Below, one piece after another: positions 23,458-31,665 of a stretch of 47,797 nt of DNA; position 1 is the first letter of the stretch, and the number at the start of each line of letters is the position of its first letter. The notes under the pieces were generated by a model that worked only from the letters and a program-made list of their open reading frames with translations, was not told the origin of the DNA and made no database searches. The DNA comes from Pedosphaera sp. (GTDB lineage: Bacteria > Verrucomicrobiota > Verrucomicrobiia > Limisphaerales > UBA1096): NCBI GenBank assembly GCA_022451065.1, contig JAKUOU010000016.1, forward strand, positions 1 through 47,797, in the 5' to 3' direction. A program made the position numbers and the translations under genes.

Positions 23458-25050
23458 CTATTTTTTGCGTCTAACCTGCCGCTTGGCCAAGTCCAGGCTT
23501 ACTTTTTGATATTGTTTATAGCTGGAAAAAGAATCTCGAAAATTGTCGCCTGTAAACTTGACCCGAGGCCATTCATCCTTTGGCACTTCTTTATCTTCAA
23601 TCAGAAAACTGCCTTCAAATACACCTTTGCTATTGGTTTTCCCTCCCAGATAGTAGGCGGTTACTTCAACAATGCTATTTGAATTTCGCTTCGGGGTTTT
23701 TTGGGCCACCCCTTTCCCCTTTTTTGAGCGTTTAGCTGATGAAGCAATTTTTGGGAGAGCATCAACCTCGTATCCCTTGGCGATGCGATAGAGATGCGTA
23801 TCGGATCTGATAAGCATTGAATCCTCTACAATGGCTGGCATGGAAACAAATACGGTATCGGACTCATTTTTGGAGAGGATTTTAAATTCAGAGGAAGCCT
23901 CTATTACTGAAGAAATACCATCCTTGCTAAAGAAGTATATCTTGCCGTCAGCGTATATAGGGGAGATCCAATGATTTTGAAGCCCTCCCAGTCTCTCACT
24001 AAAGATTTGATTGCCGGTTTTAGCTTCAAAGCAGCTGACCATTCCCCCGCTATCGCTAATCATGTACAAGTTGTCCCCAACAACCAGTGGAGCCGGGATA
24101 TTGGAAACGCCCCTCCGAGTTGTCCATCGGATGTGAGTATCGGTTACATCTCCAGAACCGGAGGGATCAATGGCGAAAAGTTTTTTGGAGATGCCTGAGT
24201 TGGTAAAAACCAAACCATGCCTGAATATTGGGCGGCACGTAACATTATACCCAAAGCCAGATCCGTGACGAATAAACCACAACTCCTTGCCCGTCGCCGG
24301 ATCGTAGGAATAAGTTGCCTCTGCGGCCGGGCTAATCAGTTGTTTTTTTCCATCGTGTTCAATGATGGTCGGGGTGGCATACGATTTGCGATTGTCATTG
24401 GGCTTATCCTTTGGGGGAACCCGACCGGACTTGTATGACCTTTTTGTTAACCACCGCGTCTCGCCGGTTTCTTTTTCCAAGGCGGCAACAAATTGCTGGT
24501 CCACCCCATCATAGGTAAGAAACAACAAGCCTCCATCAATTATAGGGCAAGAGGCGGCGCGAACGCGGTGATCGCAGTTCAGGTCTCGACGCTTCCAAAG
24601 TTTCTTACCGGTCTTGGTATCCAAGCAGGCGGTGCCGTAGGATCCAAAGTGCACATAAATACGACCCTCCTCTATGATCGGGGTGGGAGTGGCGTGCGTG
24701 TTCAGGTTGTTGTATTCGGTCTGGGGATTGGCCACATCGAAGACTTTGATGTCGTGTTCAATTTTTCCCGTCTCCAGATCGACGCAGACGGCGAACACTT
24801 CGGAACCATCTTCCTTTGCCGTTGTGACCCAAGCCTGATTCTTCCAGACGACCGGGGAGGACCATCCGAGATCATGAATAGGAGTTCTCCATTGCACGTT
24901 TTTTGTGCCTGAAAACTCAATGGGAAGTTTGGCATCTGGTGCAAGCCCATCATTAGGACCTCTGAATTGATTCCAGTGTGTGTCAGCACAAAAATCTGCC
25001 GGGGCCAACGAGATCAAAAAGCATGTGATAGCGAAACAGTATGTTTTCAT
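23458..25050 (-). CDS. Secreted PQQ-like beta-propeller protein with a C-terminal add-on module
   Basis: 530 aa with a Sec signal peptide (CFAITCFLISLAPADFCA). Repeats of the quinoprotein propeller type are clear: WNQFRGPNDGLAPD at the start, WSSPVVWKNQAWVTT, LDTKTGKKLWKRRDL, SYDPATGKELWFIRHG, FEAKTGNQIFSERLGG. No catalytic PQQ ligand set could be confirmed, so it may be structural. A Lys-rich linker (KRSKKGKGVAQK) leads to a final module of about 75 residues ending with PRVKFTGDNF, which resembles a region of the protein at 27727-28815. Sits between the DUF1549/DUF1553 and DUF1501 genes with gaps of 16 and 17 bases. Confidence 0.87.
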   Translation of the reverse strand: MKTYCFAITCFLISLAPADFCADTHWNQFRGPNDGLAPDAKLPIEFSGTKNVQWRTPIHDLGWSSPVVWKNQAWVTTAKEDGSEVFAVCVDLETGKIEHDIKVFDVANPQTEYNNLNTHATPTPIIEEGRIYVHFGSYGTACLDTKTGKKLWKRRDLNCDHRVRAASCPIIDGGLLFLTYDGVDQQFVAALEKETGETRWLTKRSYKSGRVPPKDKPNDNRKSYATPTIIEHDGKKQLISPAAEATYSYDPATGKELWFIRHGSGFGYNVTCRPIFRHGLVFTNSGISKKLFAIDPSGSGDVTDTHIRWTTRRGVSNIPAPLVVGDNLYMISDSGGMVSCFEAKTGNQIFSERLGGLQNHWISPIYADGKIYFFSKDGISSVIEASSEFKILSKNESDTVFVSMPAIVEDSMLIRSDTHLYRIAKGYEVDALPKIASSAKRSKKGKGVAQKTPKRNSNSIVEVTAYYLGGKTNSKGVFEGSFLIEDKEVPKDEWPRVKFTGDNFRDSFSSYKQYQKVSLDLAKRQVRRKK

Positions 25051-25066
25051 ATGTAGTAAAGACTTA

Positions 25067-27670
25067 TTAGTGGTTCAGTATAAATTCTTTTGTATTCATG
25101 AGGGCCCAAAGTAGGTCGGTCATCCCTTCTTTGGTTGACTTGGACGAGGCCAGGTGTTCCTTGGCCCGGTCGACTTCCGTTGGAGTTGGTGGGCGGTTCA
25201 CAGAACGAAGCCAGGCCTCACGGATCAAGTCGGCTTCATCGTTAGTTTCACTTTCTCCGACCTCAGAAATCCAGTCGCTGCTTGCCAGTCGCATGCGGAC
25301 AAGGGGATCGTTTTGTAAAAAGATGGATTGTAGCAATGTCGGTTCGTTGACGCGTTCACAATCACAGTTGATGGCCCGATCGGGTTTACCAAAAACCTTC
25401 ATGGCATGAGTTCCTGCCATGCGCATGGAAAGATGTCCTGTTCCGCGTCGCTTCAGGTTTGTCCGAACCGCTTCAAGTTGATCCGCGGCGGCCGTAGCCT
25501 GTTTCATGGCATCATAAATGACCTCCGCTGGAATTCTGCGCGGGATTGCCCGACTGTAGTTACGCCGGTCTTCGCGGTTGGTTTGGTTCGGCTGCCAACT
25601 GCGCTGGTAGGTTTCGCTGCTGACAATTTGCCGGTGCAGCCATTGCATGTCATAGCCGCTGGCAACAAAACCCTGTGTCAACCAGTTGAGCAACTCAGGG
25701 TTGCTGGGCGGGTTGGATGGAGTGAACTCATCAGTTGGCTCAACAATCCCGACGTTAAAATATCCGGCCCAGACACGATTAACAAAAGACCGGGCAAACC
25801 AGGGGTTATCCTCTTTCCGCAGCCAATCCATGATGGGTTCGCGCGGATCGCTCTGCCCAACCTTGACCGTGTGGCTGCGAAGAAGACTCAACTCCCTTTC
25901 CGGTGTGGCCGAACCTTTTGACGATCTTCCCTTGCGGCCTCTCTTCAACATGGGCGTGTCAAAGAAACTGGAGAAATCCACAAAGTCGTTCTGCGTCCAT
26001 TGATCAAATGGATGCTTGTGGCACTCTGCACACTGTAATTGGATTCCCAGAAAGCTGTGGGCCACAGACATGGCGGTGTCCTTTGGTTCTTCGAGGCTTT
26101 GGCGGGTCCAGAAATAAGGCATGCCTTCCCCCACACCACTCGAGATATTGGCGAGCATGATCCCTTCGACCAGGTCAACGTAGGATTCATTGTTGGCAAT
26201 CCGTTCATAGATCCAGTCGTACCATCTTGTTGCCTTGATATAGCCGTCCTCTCTGGCCACTTCCAAAAGGCTACTGATGGAAGTCGGGTTGCAGCCGGTA
26301 AAGTCGCACAATTTGTTGGCCCACCAGGCGGCGTAGGATGGACGCTCCAGCAGTTCATTGATCTTACGGGTCCGTTTATCGGCTGAGTCATCGCCAACGA
26401 ATGACAAAACTTCATCAGGAGAAGGAAGTGTGCCGGTTAAATCGATGCTTAATCTTCTTAGGAATTCTGTGTCCGTACATTGCGTGGATGGTGTGATCCC
26501 CAACTTGACCAACTTTGACACAACAAACTGGTCAATGGGGTTGGAATATCCTGTGACATCAATCTCCAAACGCTCATCAGTAAACGGTCTGAGGACGGGT
26601 ATTGCCGCAATGCCGTTGTCGTATAGTGCCACGATGTGGGTGTCACCCTTTCCGGTGGACTTGGCCAGGCCGGATTCGTTCACTGCTGCCACGGCATCGT
26701 TGTTGGTTCGAAAACGCGTCAGGCAGGTGACGTCCTCACGCTCTCCATCTTCCCATTCGGCAACGACTCTGATTTGGGCGATATCGTTTGCACTCTGGAA
26801 AAGGATTTCTTTCGGCTCATAATGGAGCTGTGCCAGTTTTTTTCCTGATTGGACGGGAGCCAAATCAGACGCATTGGGCCAGGGGGCTCCCATGGCGATC
26901 CATTGTTCCAAATCTGCAATTTCCTTTTCCTCAAGTTTTCGTTTAGGCGGCATTTGCAGATCGGGATTCGTGTGTCGTACCGCTTCAATGAGAAGGCTTT
27001 TCTCTGCATTTCCCGGAACAAGGGCCGCCTTTCCTGATTCGCCCCCTAGCAAGGCATCTTCACGCGATTTAAGCTGAAGATCGCCCTTTCGCTTGTTGAA
27101 GCCATGACACTCATAGCAATTGTGCTCAAGCAGGGGGCGGATTTTACCTTCAAAGAATTGAATGCCTTTTTTTGAAAATTCGGGTTGTCTGGGGGCTGGA
27201 TCTGTCTTGGTAATTTGAACCCCCTTTGCTCCGGTTTCTATCCAGCGATGCAACAGGTTGTATTCCCAGGAATCTTCTTTGATGATTTCCCCGCCACGAT
27301 GTTTGATTTGTTTCGTTGGCTTGAGAAGGATCAGGCTTTGGGCCGGCAACTCGGGCCGGATCCGATGTCCGTCCTCTGAGGACGCTTCCGCTACGAGTGC
27401 TGCGTGATCCTTCTGGAAACCAAAACCAAAAAGAGAAAGCCGAAAGTCCCCCTGGCCCTGAAATGAGCCGTGGCATTTGGCAGAGCTGCAACCCAGCTTT
27501 CCAAGCAGGGGAATTACGTGCTTTTGGAAATCAGGAACAGCCTTGTTATCTGCCTCAGCAAAACGGAAAGCCGCTGAAGGGCTTTCCTCCACTGCTCTTC
27601 CGGCCATAACTCCAATACATAGGTAGCCGAGCAGAGCAACTAAGCCATTAATTTTACCTATTTGATCCAT
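25067..27670 (-). CDS. PSCyt1/DUF1549/DUF1553 cytochrome c family protein
   Basis: 867 aa with a Sec signal peptide. Order: a heme-like region with the unusual spacing CSSAKCH (Cx4CH, residues 61-67); a Planctomycete cytochrome C domain with CYECH (185-189) and LQMPPKRKL; a bacterial Ig-like stretch; DUF1549 (FVVSKLVKLGITPS, LRRLSIDLTGTLPSPDEV, and a third motif CAECHKHPFDQW); then DUF1553 to the end (NPWFARSFVNRVWAGYFNVGIVEP, LNWLTQGFVASGYDMQWLHRQIV). The family is a hallmark of PVC genomes and is thought to take part in periplasmic breakdown of complex substrates; the reaction is unknown. It is co-directional with DUF1501, as usual. Confidence 0.94.
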   Translation of the reverse strand: MDQIGKINGLVALLGYLCIGVMAGRAVEESPSAAFRFAEADNKAVPDFQKHVIPLLGKLGCSSAKCHGSFQGQGDFRLSLFGFGFQKDHAALVAEASSEDGHRIRPELPAQSLILLKPTKQIKHRGGEIIKEDSWEYNLLHRWIETGAKGVQITKTDPAPRQPEFSKKGIQFFEGKIRPLLEHNCYECHGFNKRKGDLQLKSREDALLGGESGKAALVPGNAEKSLLIEAVRHTNPDLQMPPKRKLEEKEIADLEQWIAMGAPWPNASDLAPVQSGKKLAQLHYEPKEILFQSANDIAQIRVVAEWEDGEREDVTCLTRFRTNNDAVAAVNESGLAKSTGKGDTHIVALYDNGIAAIPVLRPFTDERLEIDVTGYSNPIDQFVVSKLVKLGITPSTQCTDTEFLRRLSIDLTGTLPSPDEVLSFVGDDSADKRTRKINELLERPSYAAWWANKLCDFTGCNPTSISSLLEVAREDGYIKATRWYDWIYERIANNESYVDLVEGIMLANISSGVGEGMPYFWTRQSLEEPKDTAMSVAHSFLGIQLQCAECHKHPFDQWTQNDFVDFSSFFDTPMLKRGRKGRSSKGSATPERELSLLRSHTVKVGQSDPREPIMDWLRKEDNPWFARSFVNRVWAGYFNVGIVEPTDEFTPSNPPSNPELLNWLTQGFVASGYDMQWLHRQIVSSETYQRSWQPNQTNREDRRNYSRAIPRRIPAEVIYDAMKQATAAADQLEAVRTNLKRRGTGHLSMRMAGTHAMKVFGKPDRAINCDCERVNEPTLLQSIFLQNDPLVRMRLASSDWISEVGESETNDEADLIREAWLRSVNRPPTPTEVDRAKEHLASSKSTKEGMTDLLWALMNTKEFILNH

Positions 27671-27726
27671 TGAGTTCTGACTTGCTTATAAGCGCACCTG
27701 CTAGATTTGATTTAAGCGGGCAAAAA

Positions 27727-28815
27727 TTATTGCTCAACGATCTCCAAAACATCTGTCACACCAAACGTGTCAAATATGGGATTGGCATGGCGTACACTAA
27801 CTCGAATGATGTCGCTTAGCTGAAGTTCGTTAAACTTGTCTGCGTGGTCATTATAAAAACCATTAATCCGAACTAGCTTCCCCTTTATACTATTGGCATC
27901 GGAGGCTGTGCTGGCATCATCCAAGCTTGTAATTTCTTCGGCGCGCAGCAACACCTCGTAGCCTGCGACTTCGACAATTTTTCCTCGGAGTACACCACGA
28001 AATCCACGGAATGTTTCTGGAGGCACCCCGTGTGCGTCTGGGCTAAAGGGCAGAGCGCGCTCGAGCACGTTGAATTTATGTGCAAAGGCCAGTGTTTTTG
28101 AGTCTGAAGAATAGCCACTAGTGCGAACCTTGAGCGTTTGACCGGTTTTAATCAGCAGGAGATTGTCCCTGAATTGCCCTGACACGCCGGTAACCTTGAC
28201 CGTCTTGCCCATAATCTCATCCTTTATCCGTGCCGCGCTATATCTGTTCAATGTGGCATAGTCGACTTGCATGGTGAATTCCCCAAGTTCGATATCCTTG
28301 GATTTTAATCGACCAATGACGATGGAATAAAAATTAGCAGAACCTCCCTTGCCTCCTCCTTTTCTCATCACAAGTTTTCCTTTCCCTTTGGCTCCCTTTT
28401 TGCCGCTGGCCGCCTTTTTGCTCTGTCCATCGTCAATGTTGACGACGACAGCCCCATTTTTGAGGTCAGAAAATCGTGTAACGACACTCTCCCCGGTAAA
28501 GGTAATGGTGGGCCATTTACTTTTATCCTTAGTTTTGCCCGGCACGATGATGGTGGCTTTGGGTTGCCCGTCGTCATCTTTTCCCGAACCAACAAAAAAG
28601 CCATTAATTGACGTTGCTGTGTCGCTGATTTCACCAGACTCGGCCGCCTTGTACTTGGCCATGGCCTCCTCTCTGGTTATCTCTCCGGCTTTTACCGCAG
28701 CCTTGAGCTTAGCGCCGAGTTCCTCGAGGTAGGTTGAATCTTCTGCGATGGCACTTGAGGTCAACGCAATGATGCCTGAGAAAATCAGGCCTGTCAGAAG
28801 TTTGTTTTGTTTCAT
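27727..28815 (-). CDS. Secreted protein of unknown function with SHOCT-like and FTG modules
   Basis: 362 aa, ATG start, Sec signal peptide (LLTGLIFSGIIALTSSAIA). Just after the signal a helical pair, LKAAVKAGEITREEAMAKYKAAE, looks like SHOCT-type or similar short modules (shown in two parts: LKAAVKAGEIT and REEAMAKYKAAE). A beta region follows, with FFVGSGKDDDG and WPTITFTGES, matching the C-terminal module of the quinoprotein at 23458. A Lys/Gly-rich linker (KKGAKGKGKLVMRKGGGKGG) divides it from a C-terminal half of two OB-like parts (GKTVKVTGVSGQF; GKLVRINGFYND). No family is recognised. Sits in the long operon, 56 bases before the DUF1549 gene. Confidence 0.72.
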   Translation of the reverse strand: MKQNKLLTGLIFSGIIALTSSAIAEDSTYLEELGAKLKAAVKAGEITREEAMAKYKAAESGEISDTATSINGFFVGSGKDDDGQPKATIIVPGKTKDKSKWPTITFTGESVVTRFSDLKNGAVVVNIDDGQSKKAASGKKGAKGKGKLVMRKGGGKGGSANFYSIVIGRLKSKDIELGEFTMQVDYATLNRYSAARIKDEIMGKTVKVTGVSGQFRDNLLLIKTGQTLKVRTSGYSSDSKTLAFAHKFNVLERALPFSPDAHGVPPETFRGFRGVLRGKIVEVAGYEVLLRAEEITSLDDASTASDANSIKGKLVRINGFYNDHADKFNELQLSDIIRVSVRHANPIFDTFGVTDVLEIVEQ

Positions 28816-28869
28816 GATATAAATTTGTTTTCTGTTACTTTTTTTCTTTTGGCGCCTTGCCTTTGATCG

Positions 28870-30255
28870 TCAATCCCCAGGATTTCCTCGGATAATCGTT
28901 GGTTGATTATTGACTTCGGCACCGGAATTTCCACCCCGTGATTCTCGCCTGACCTGTTCGTTGATTTTTCGAAAGGAATCATGCATCGAATCGTAAGCTT
29001 TTTCGTCATCAAATCCTCTTCCTTGGATTTTTGCTTCCACTCTACCGGAATATATTTCATTCGCCCATGACATGATTTCGTCATCGCCAAGTTGAATCGT
29101 GTCCATCAGGGCCAATCGAGACTGCAGAACGGTCGCTTGTTCGTTTTTGTCCATGTTGGTAAGGTCTTCGGCATTGTCCATAGAACGGATCGTCTCCATC
29201 TTGACATCAAGAGAGTACTGGTCGCTTGTCATGATGTCTTGGAACAATGAATCAGCCTGGGCATTGTTTTTACCGACTCCCTGCACAGCTACTCTAGCCA
29301 TTTCCCTCATATCACTTTCTCTGAGCTGCCCGCTTTGCATTGCTTGAACAACTGCGTCGGTGGCGCTTCCGTCTCCGATCTTTTCAAAATAGCTCAGCAC
29401 GGATCGATCTATTCTTCCCTCTTCATTGATGAGCTGACCCTGAGCTGTTTGGACGAAGGTTTTGTCGCCATACATTTCTAGCACCATGAACAGGTATTGC
29501 CTTGAGGCAGCATCAAACTTGTTGCCGTTAGGCACATCGATCGGTTCCGCCAAAAGTTCGTGCGCGGCACCGAGCGCTTCGTCACGATAGGCATCCTTGC
29601 CAATCCATCTCTGCAATTTCTTTGCAGCGTAGGCGATTTCAAAGCCGCGGCCGGTGGTGGAAAGCACTTCTGCCAGGGCCTCCTCCGCTTTTTTTCCGCC
29701 AACTTCGGCCAGAATATCAATCAGGCCAATTCGCAGGGAAGGCGGTTGATCAAAATCGAGTGGGCCGTGAACCATGCGAGTGCGCCAGTGTTTGAGTTCA
29801 TTTGATTCATCCTTCGGTGATTTTGGGACGACAAAATCAACGTCTTCCATTTTGTTGAGAAACTCGCGGATATGGGGCACGACGACCTCACCCTGCTCCG
29901 ACAAGGTCTCGAAGAGAAAGTTGATGCGGCGCTGAATTCTACCGCGGTTGCCGGAAGTCAATTTGATTTCCATCAACTCGTCTAGGATATCGAGTGCGGA
30001 TAGTTCCCCGGAAACACCCTGCGCATCGCCGTTGTTTAGTTCCAAGCGAAGGTTGTCGATTTGCGACTGGACGCTGGCCAGCTTGGACTTCAGCGATGCG
30101 GCTTCTTTCTTGAGTGTCTCGACTTGACCGGCTTCGGTGGAGGAGTCATCGATGGAGACCTTACCACAGCCAACGAACAGGATTGCGGCTGCGATGGTTA
30201 TCCCAGTGTAAATTAGCTTTAAAATTGAAAATGTTTTCACCTTTTCTTCCGTCAT
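28870..30255 (-). CDS. Helical-repeat lipoprotein with an N-terminal coiled coil
   Basis: 461 aa, ATG start. A long hydrophobic N-terminus ends in a lipobox (AAAILFVGC), so the protein is probably lipid-anchored. Residues about 43-75 form a heptad coiled coil (VETLKKEAASLKSKLASVQSQ). The rest is alpha-helical with HEAT-like repeats (LRIGLIDILAEVGGKKAEEALAEVL in two pieces; SYFEKIGDGSATDAVVQAM; MREMARVAVQGV), and the C-terminus is disordered (RRESRGGNSGAEVNNQ). No catalytic motif is seen, so a scaffold role is likely. It is the fifth gene of the sigma-FecR operon. Confidence 0.75.
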   Translation of the reverse strand: MTEEKVKTFSILKLIYTGITIAAAILFVGCGKVSIDDSSTEAGQVETLKKEAASLKSKLASVQSQIDNLRLELNNGDAQGVSGELSALDILDELMEIKLTSGNRGRIQRRINFLFETLSEQGEVVVPHIREFLNKMEDVDFVVPKSPKDESNELKHWRTRMVHGPLDFDQPPSLRIGLIDILAEVGGKKAEEALAEVLSTTGRGFEIAYAAKKLQRWIGKDAYRDEALGAAHELLAEPIDVPNGNKFDAASRQYLFMVLEMYGDKTFVQTAQGQLINEEGRIDRSVLSYFEKIGDGSATDAVVQAMQSGQLRESDMREMARVAVQGVGKNNAQADSLFQDIMTSDQYSLDVKMETIRSMDNAEDLTNMDKNEQATVLQSRLALMDTIQLGDDEIMSWANEIYSGRVEAKIQGRGFDDEKAYDSMHDSFRKINEQVRRESRGGNSGAEVNNQPTIIRGNPGD

Positions 30256-30313
30256 GCGCCGGCCTGTTATTTATTCCTGATCTATGAGCCTACTTTTTTG
30301 AACTCGATTATTC

Positions 30314-31009
30314 TCATTTACTTCCCTTCAGCTCCCCTTTGATCTCCTGCCAAGCTTGGTTATATTCTTCTTTGGACATTTGGCCTCTCTCCACTGCCTT
30401 TTTCATCTCACCACTCAGTTTCTGCTTAAAGGCTTTTTTTTCAACTTTCTGTTCATCCCCTTTTGATTTGCCAGCTGTCTTTTCCGCTTTCTTGCGTTCT
30501 ATGGCGGCTTTGTACTCGGCGGTTCTTCTTGCAGCGTCACTGGATGATCCAGACCTGGAGGAGGAACTTTTTGAGGAAGTACGAGGGGCCTTGGACATAG
30601 CAGTCTTGAAGACATCGTCCTTGAAATTGAGTTCACGCTCTGAACCAAGTTGTAGCAAACTCACCCTGCCAGTGACTTTGTCGATTGCCTTGATTTCGAC
30701 GGTTCCCTGCTTTTCCCCAACTGCCAATTGGAGGTAGGTGGGCTTCGTGTTTTTTGTGTCCTTTTCGATCAGGGCAATCGCTGCGCGCTCCACGCCATTA
30801 CGGAGGAAAATACCCGTAAGCTTTATATCGCTTGCCTTGAGTGGTTCAGGTGTCTTCTGTTGTGTGCTGGGAGGCGTGTCGGTCAATTCAAAGGCGTTGC
30901 GCTTGACGATCGCTAGGTATGGGTTTTGTTCGGCCTCCTTCCCGTGGGCCGGTTGTTGCAATCCGGAAGCCAGAATGATTCCAGCGATGGCTGTATAGAG
31001 TTTATTCAT
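30314..31009 (-). CDS. Secreted protein with a GspC/PilP-like domain and Lys-rich C-terminus
   Basis: 231 aa, ATG start, Sec signal peptide (YTAIAGIILASGLQQPAHG). Residues about 28-135 (NPYLAIVKRNAF, LKASDIKLTGIFLRNGVERAAI, GRVSLLQLGSERELNF) recall the homology region of GspC and PilP-type proteins, which connect inner-membrane and outer-membrane parts of secretion or pilus machines; similarity is weak. A Ser-rich and then Lys-rich helical tail ends in a short module (MKKAVERGQMSKEEYNQAW) like that near the start of the protein at 27727. Its ATG overlaps the stop of the second sigma gene (ATGA), so it is translated with it. Confidence 0.7.
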   Translation of the reverse strand: MNKLYTAIAGIILASGLQQPAHGKEAEQNPYLAIVKRNAFELTDTPPSTQQKTPEPLKASDIKLTGIFLRNGVERAAIALIEKDTKNTKPTYLQLAVGEKQGTVEIKAIDKVTGRVSLLQLGSERELNFKDDVFKTAMSKAPRTSSKSSSSRSGSSSDAARRTAEYKAAIERKKAEKTAGKSKGDEQKVEKKAFKQKLSGEMKKAVERGQMSKEEYNQAWQEIKGELKGSK

Positions 31010-31665
31010 GGGATGGAAGGTCTTAGTTTGAACTCTTGGGCCAGTCTTTTGCGGGCGCGGTGTAACCAGACTTTCACCGAGTTGGGCTTTCGGTTCATGG
31101 TCTGCGCCACCTGCTCAATGGTCATGTCCTCGGTATAAAAAAGCCAAAGGGCCGAGTAATGATTGGCGGACAGCAGGCACCGGGCCTTTGCCCAAAGGGT
31201 TTGGCTCTTTTCGTCGGCCATTACTTCGCACCGGGGTGTTTTGTCGGTGGGTATATCGTGCTCTTCCTGCATTGGCTTGTGCTTCCGAAAATAGCTGATG
31301 GCCAACCGGTGGGCGATGGTGAAGATCCAGGATGAAAACGGATAGGCAGGGTTAAACTGGTTCAGCTTACGGTAGGCGATGAGAAAGGTGTCCTGCAGTA
31401 GATCCTCCGCTTGGTGATGGTTGCGGGTCTTGGCCAAGAGAAACCGGTACAGCGGTTTCTCGAACTGCTCGACCAGCGACTCGAACGACTCGATGCAGCC
31501 TTCCTGTGCGGCAATGGCCAACCGCAGACTCTCGGTGCGACACTGTGCCCGCTTGGTTTTCTCGTCCGCCTGGTCAGGCGCGGCGGATTCAGCCGTGCAA
31601 GGCGCGGGCAAAACCTTGATACCGACCGGTGCGGCTTCATCGATGGCTGATGCGCCGTAGTTCAT
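31006..31665 (-). CDS. ECF RNA polymerase sigma factor, second in a sigma-FecR-sigma operon
   Basis: 219 aa from the ATG at 31665; a strong ribosome site (AAAGGAGGTC, 31671-31680) fixes this start, and a longer frame to 31740 is rejected. Region 2 reads YRFLLAKTRNHHQAEDLLQDTFLIAY and FSSWIFTIAHRLAISYFRKHK; region 4 reads DMTIEQVAQTMNRKPNSVKVWLHRARKRLAQEF. The first 45 residues are an extra, low-complexity stretch. It overlaps the FecR-like gene upstream and the next gene downstream by 4 bases each (ATGA), so all three are coupled. It may drive a different promoter class than the first sigma gene. Confidence 0.93.
   Translation of the reverse strand: MNYGASAIDEAAPVGIKVLPAPCTAESAAPDQADEKTKRAQCRTESLRLAIAAQEGCIESFESLVEQFEKPLYRFLLAKTRNHHQAEDLLQDTFLIAYRKLNQFNPAYPFSSWIFTIAHRLAISYFRKHKPMQEEHDIPTDKTPRCEVMADEKSQTLWAKARCLLSANHYSALWLFYTEDMTIEQVAQTMNRKPNSVKVWLHRARKRLAQEFKLRPSIP

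Noticed and set aside
24493-24912. A 139-codon plus-strand frame inside the quinoprotein gene
   Set aside because: Antisense shadow of the propeller gene, with no known domain or start signal.
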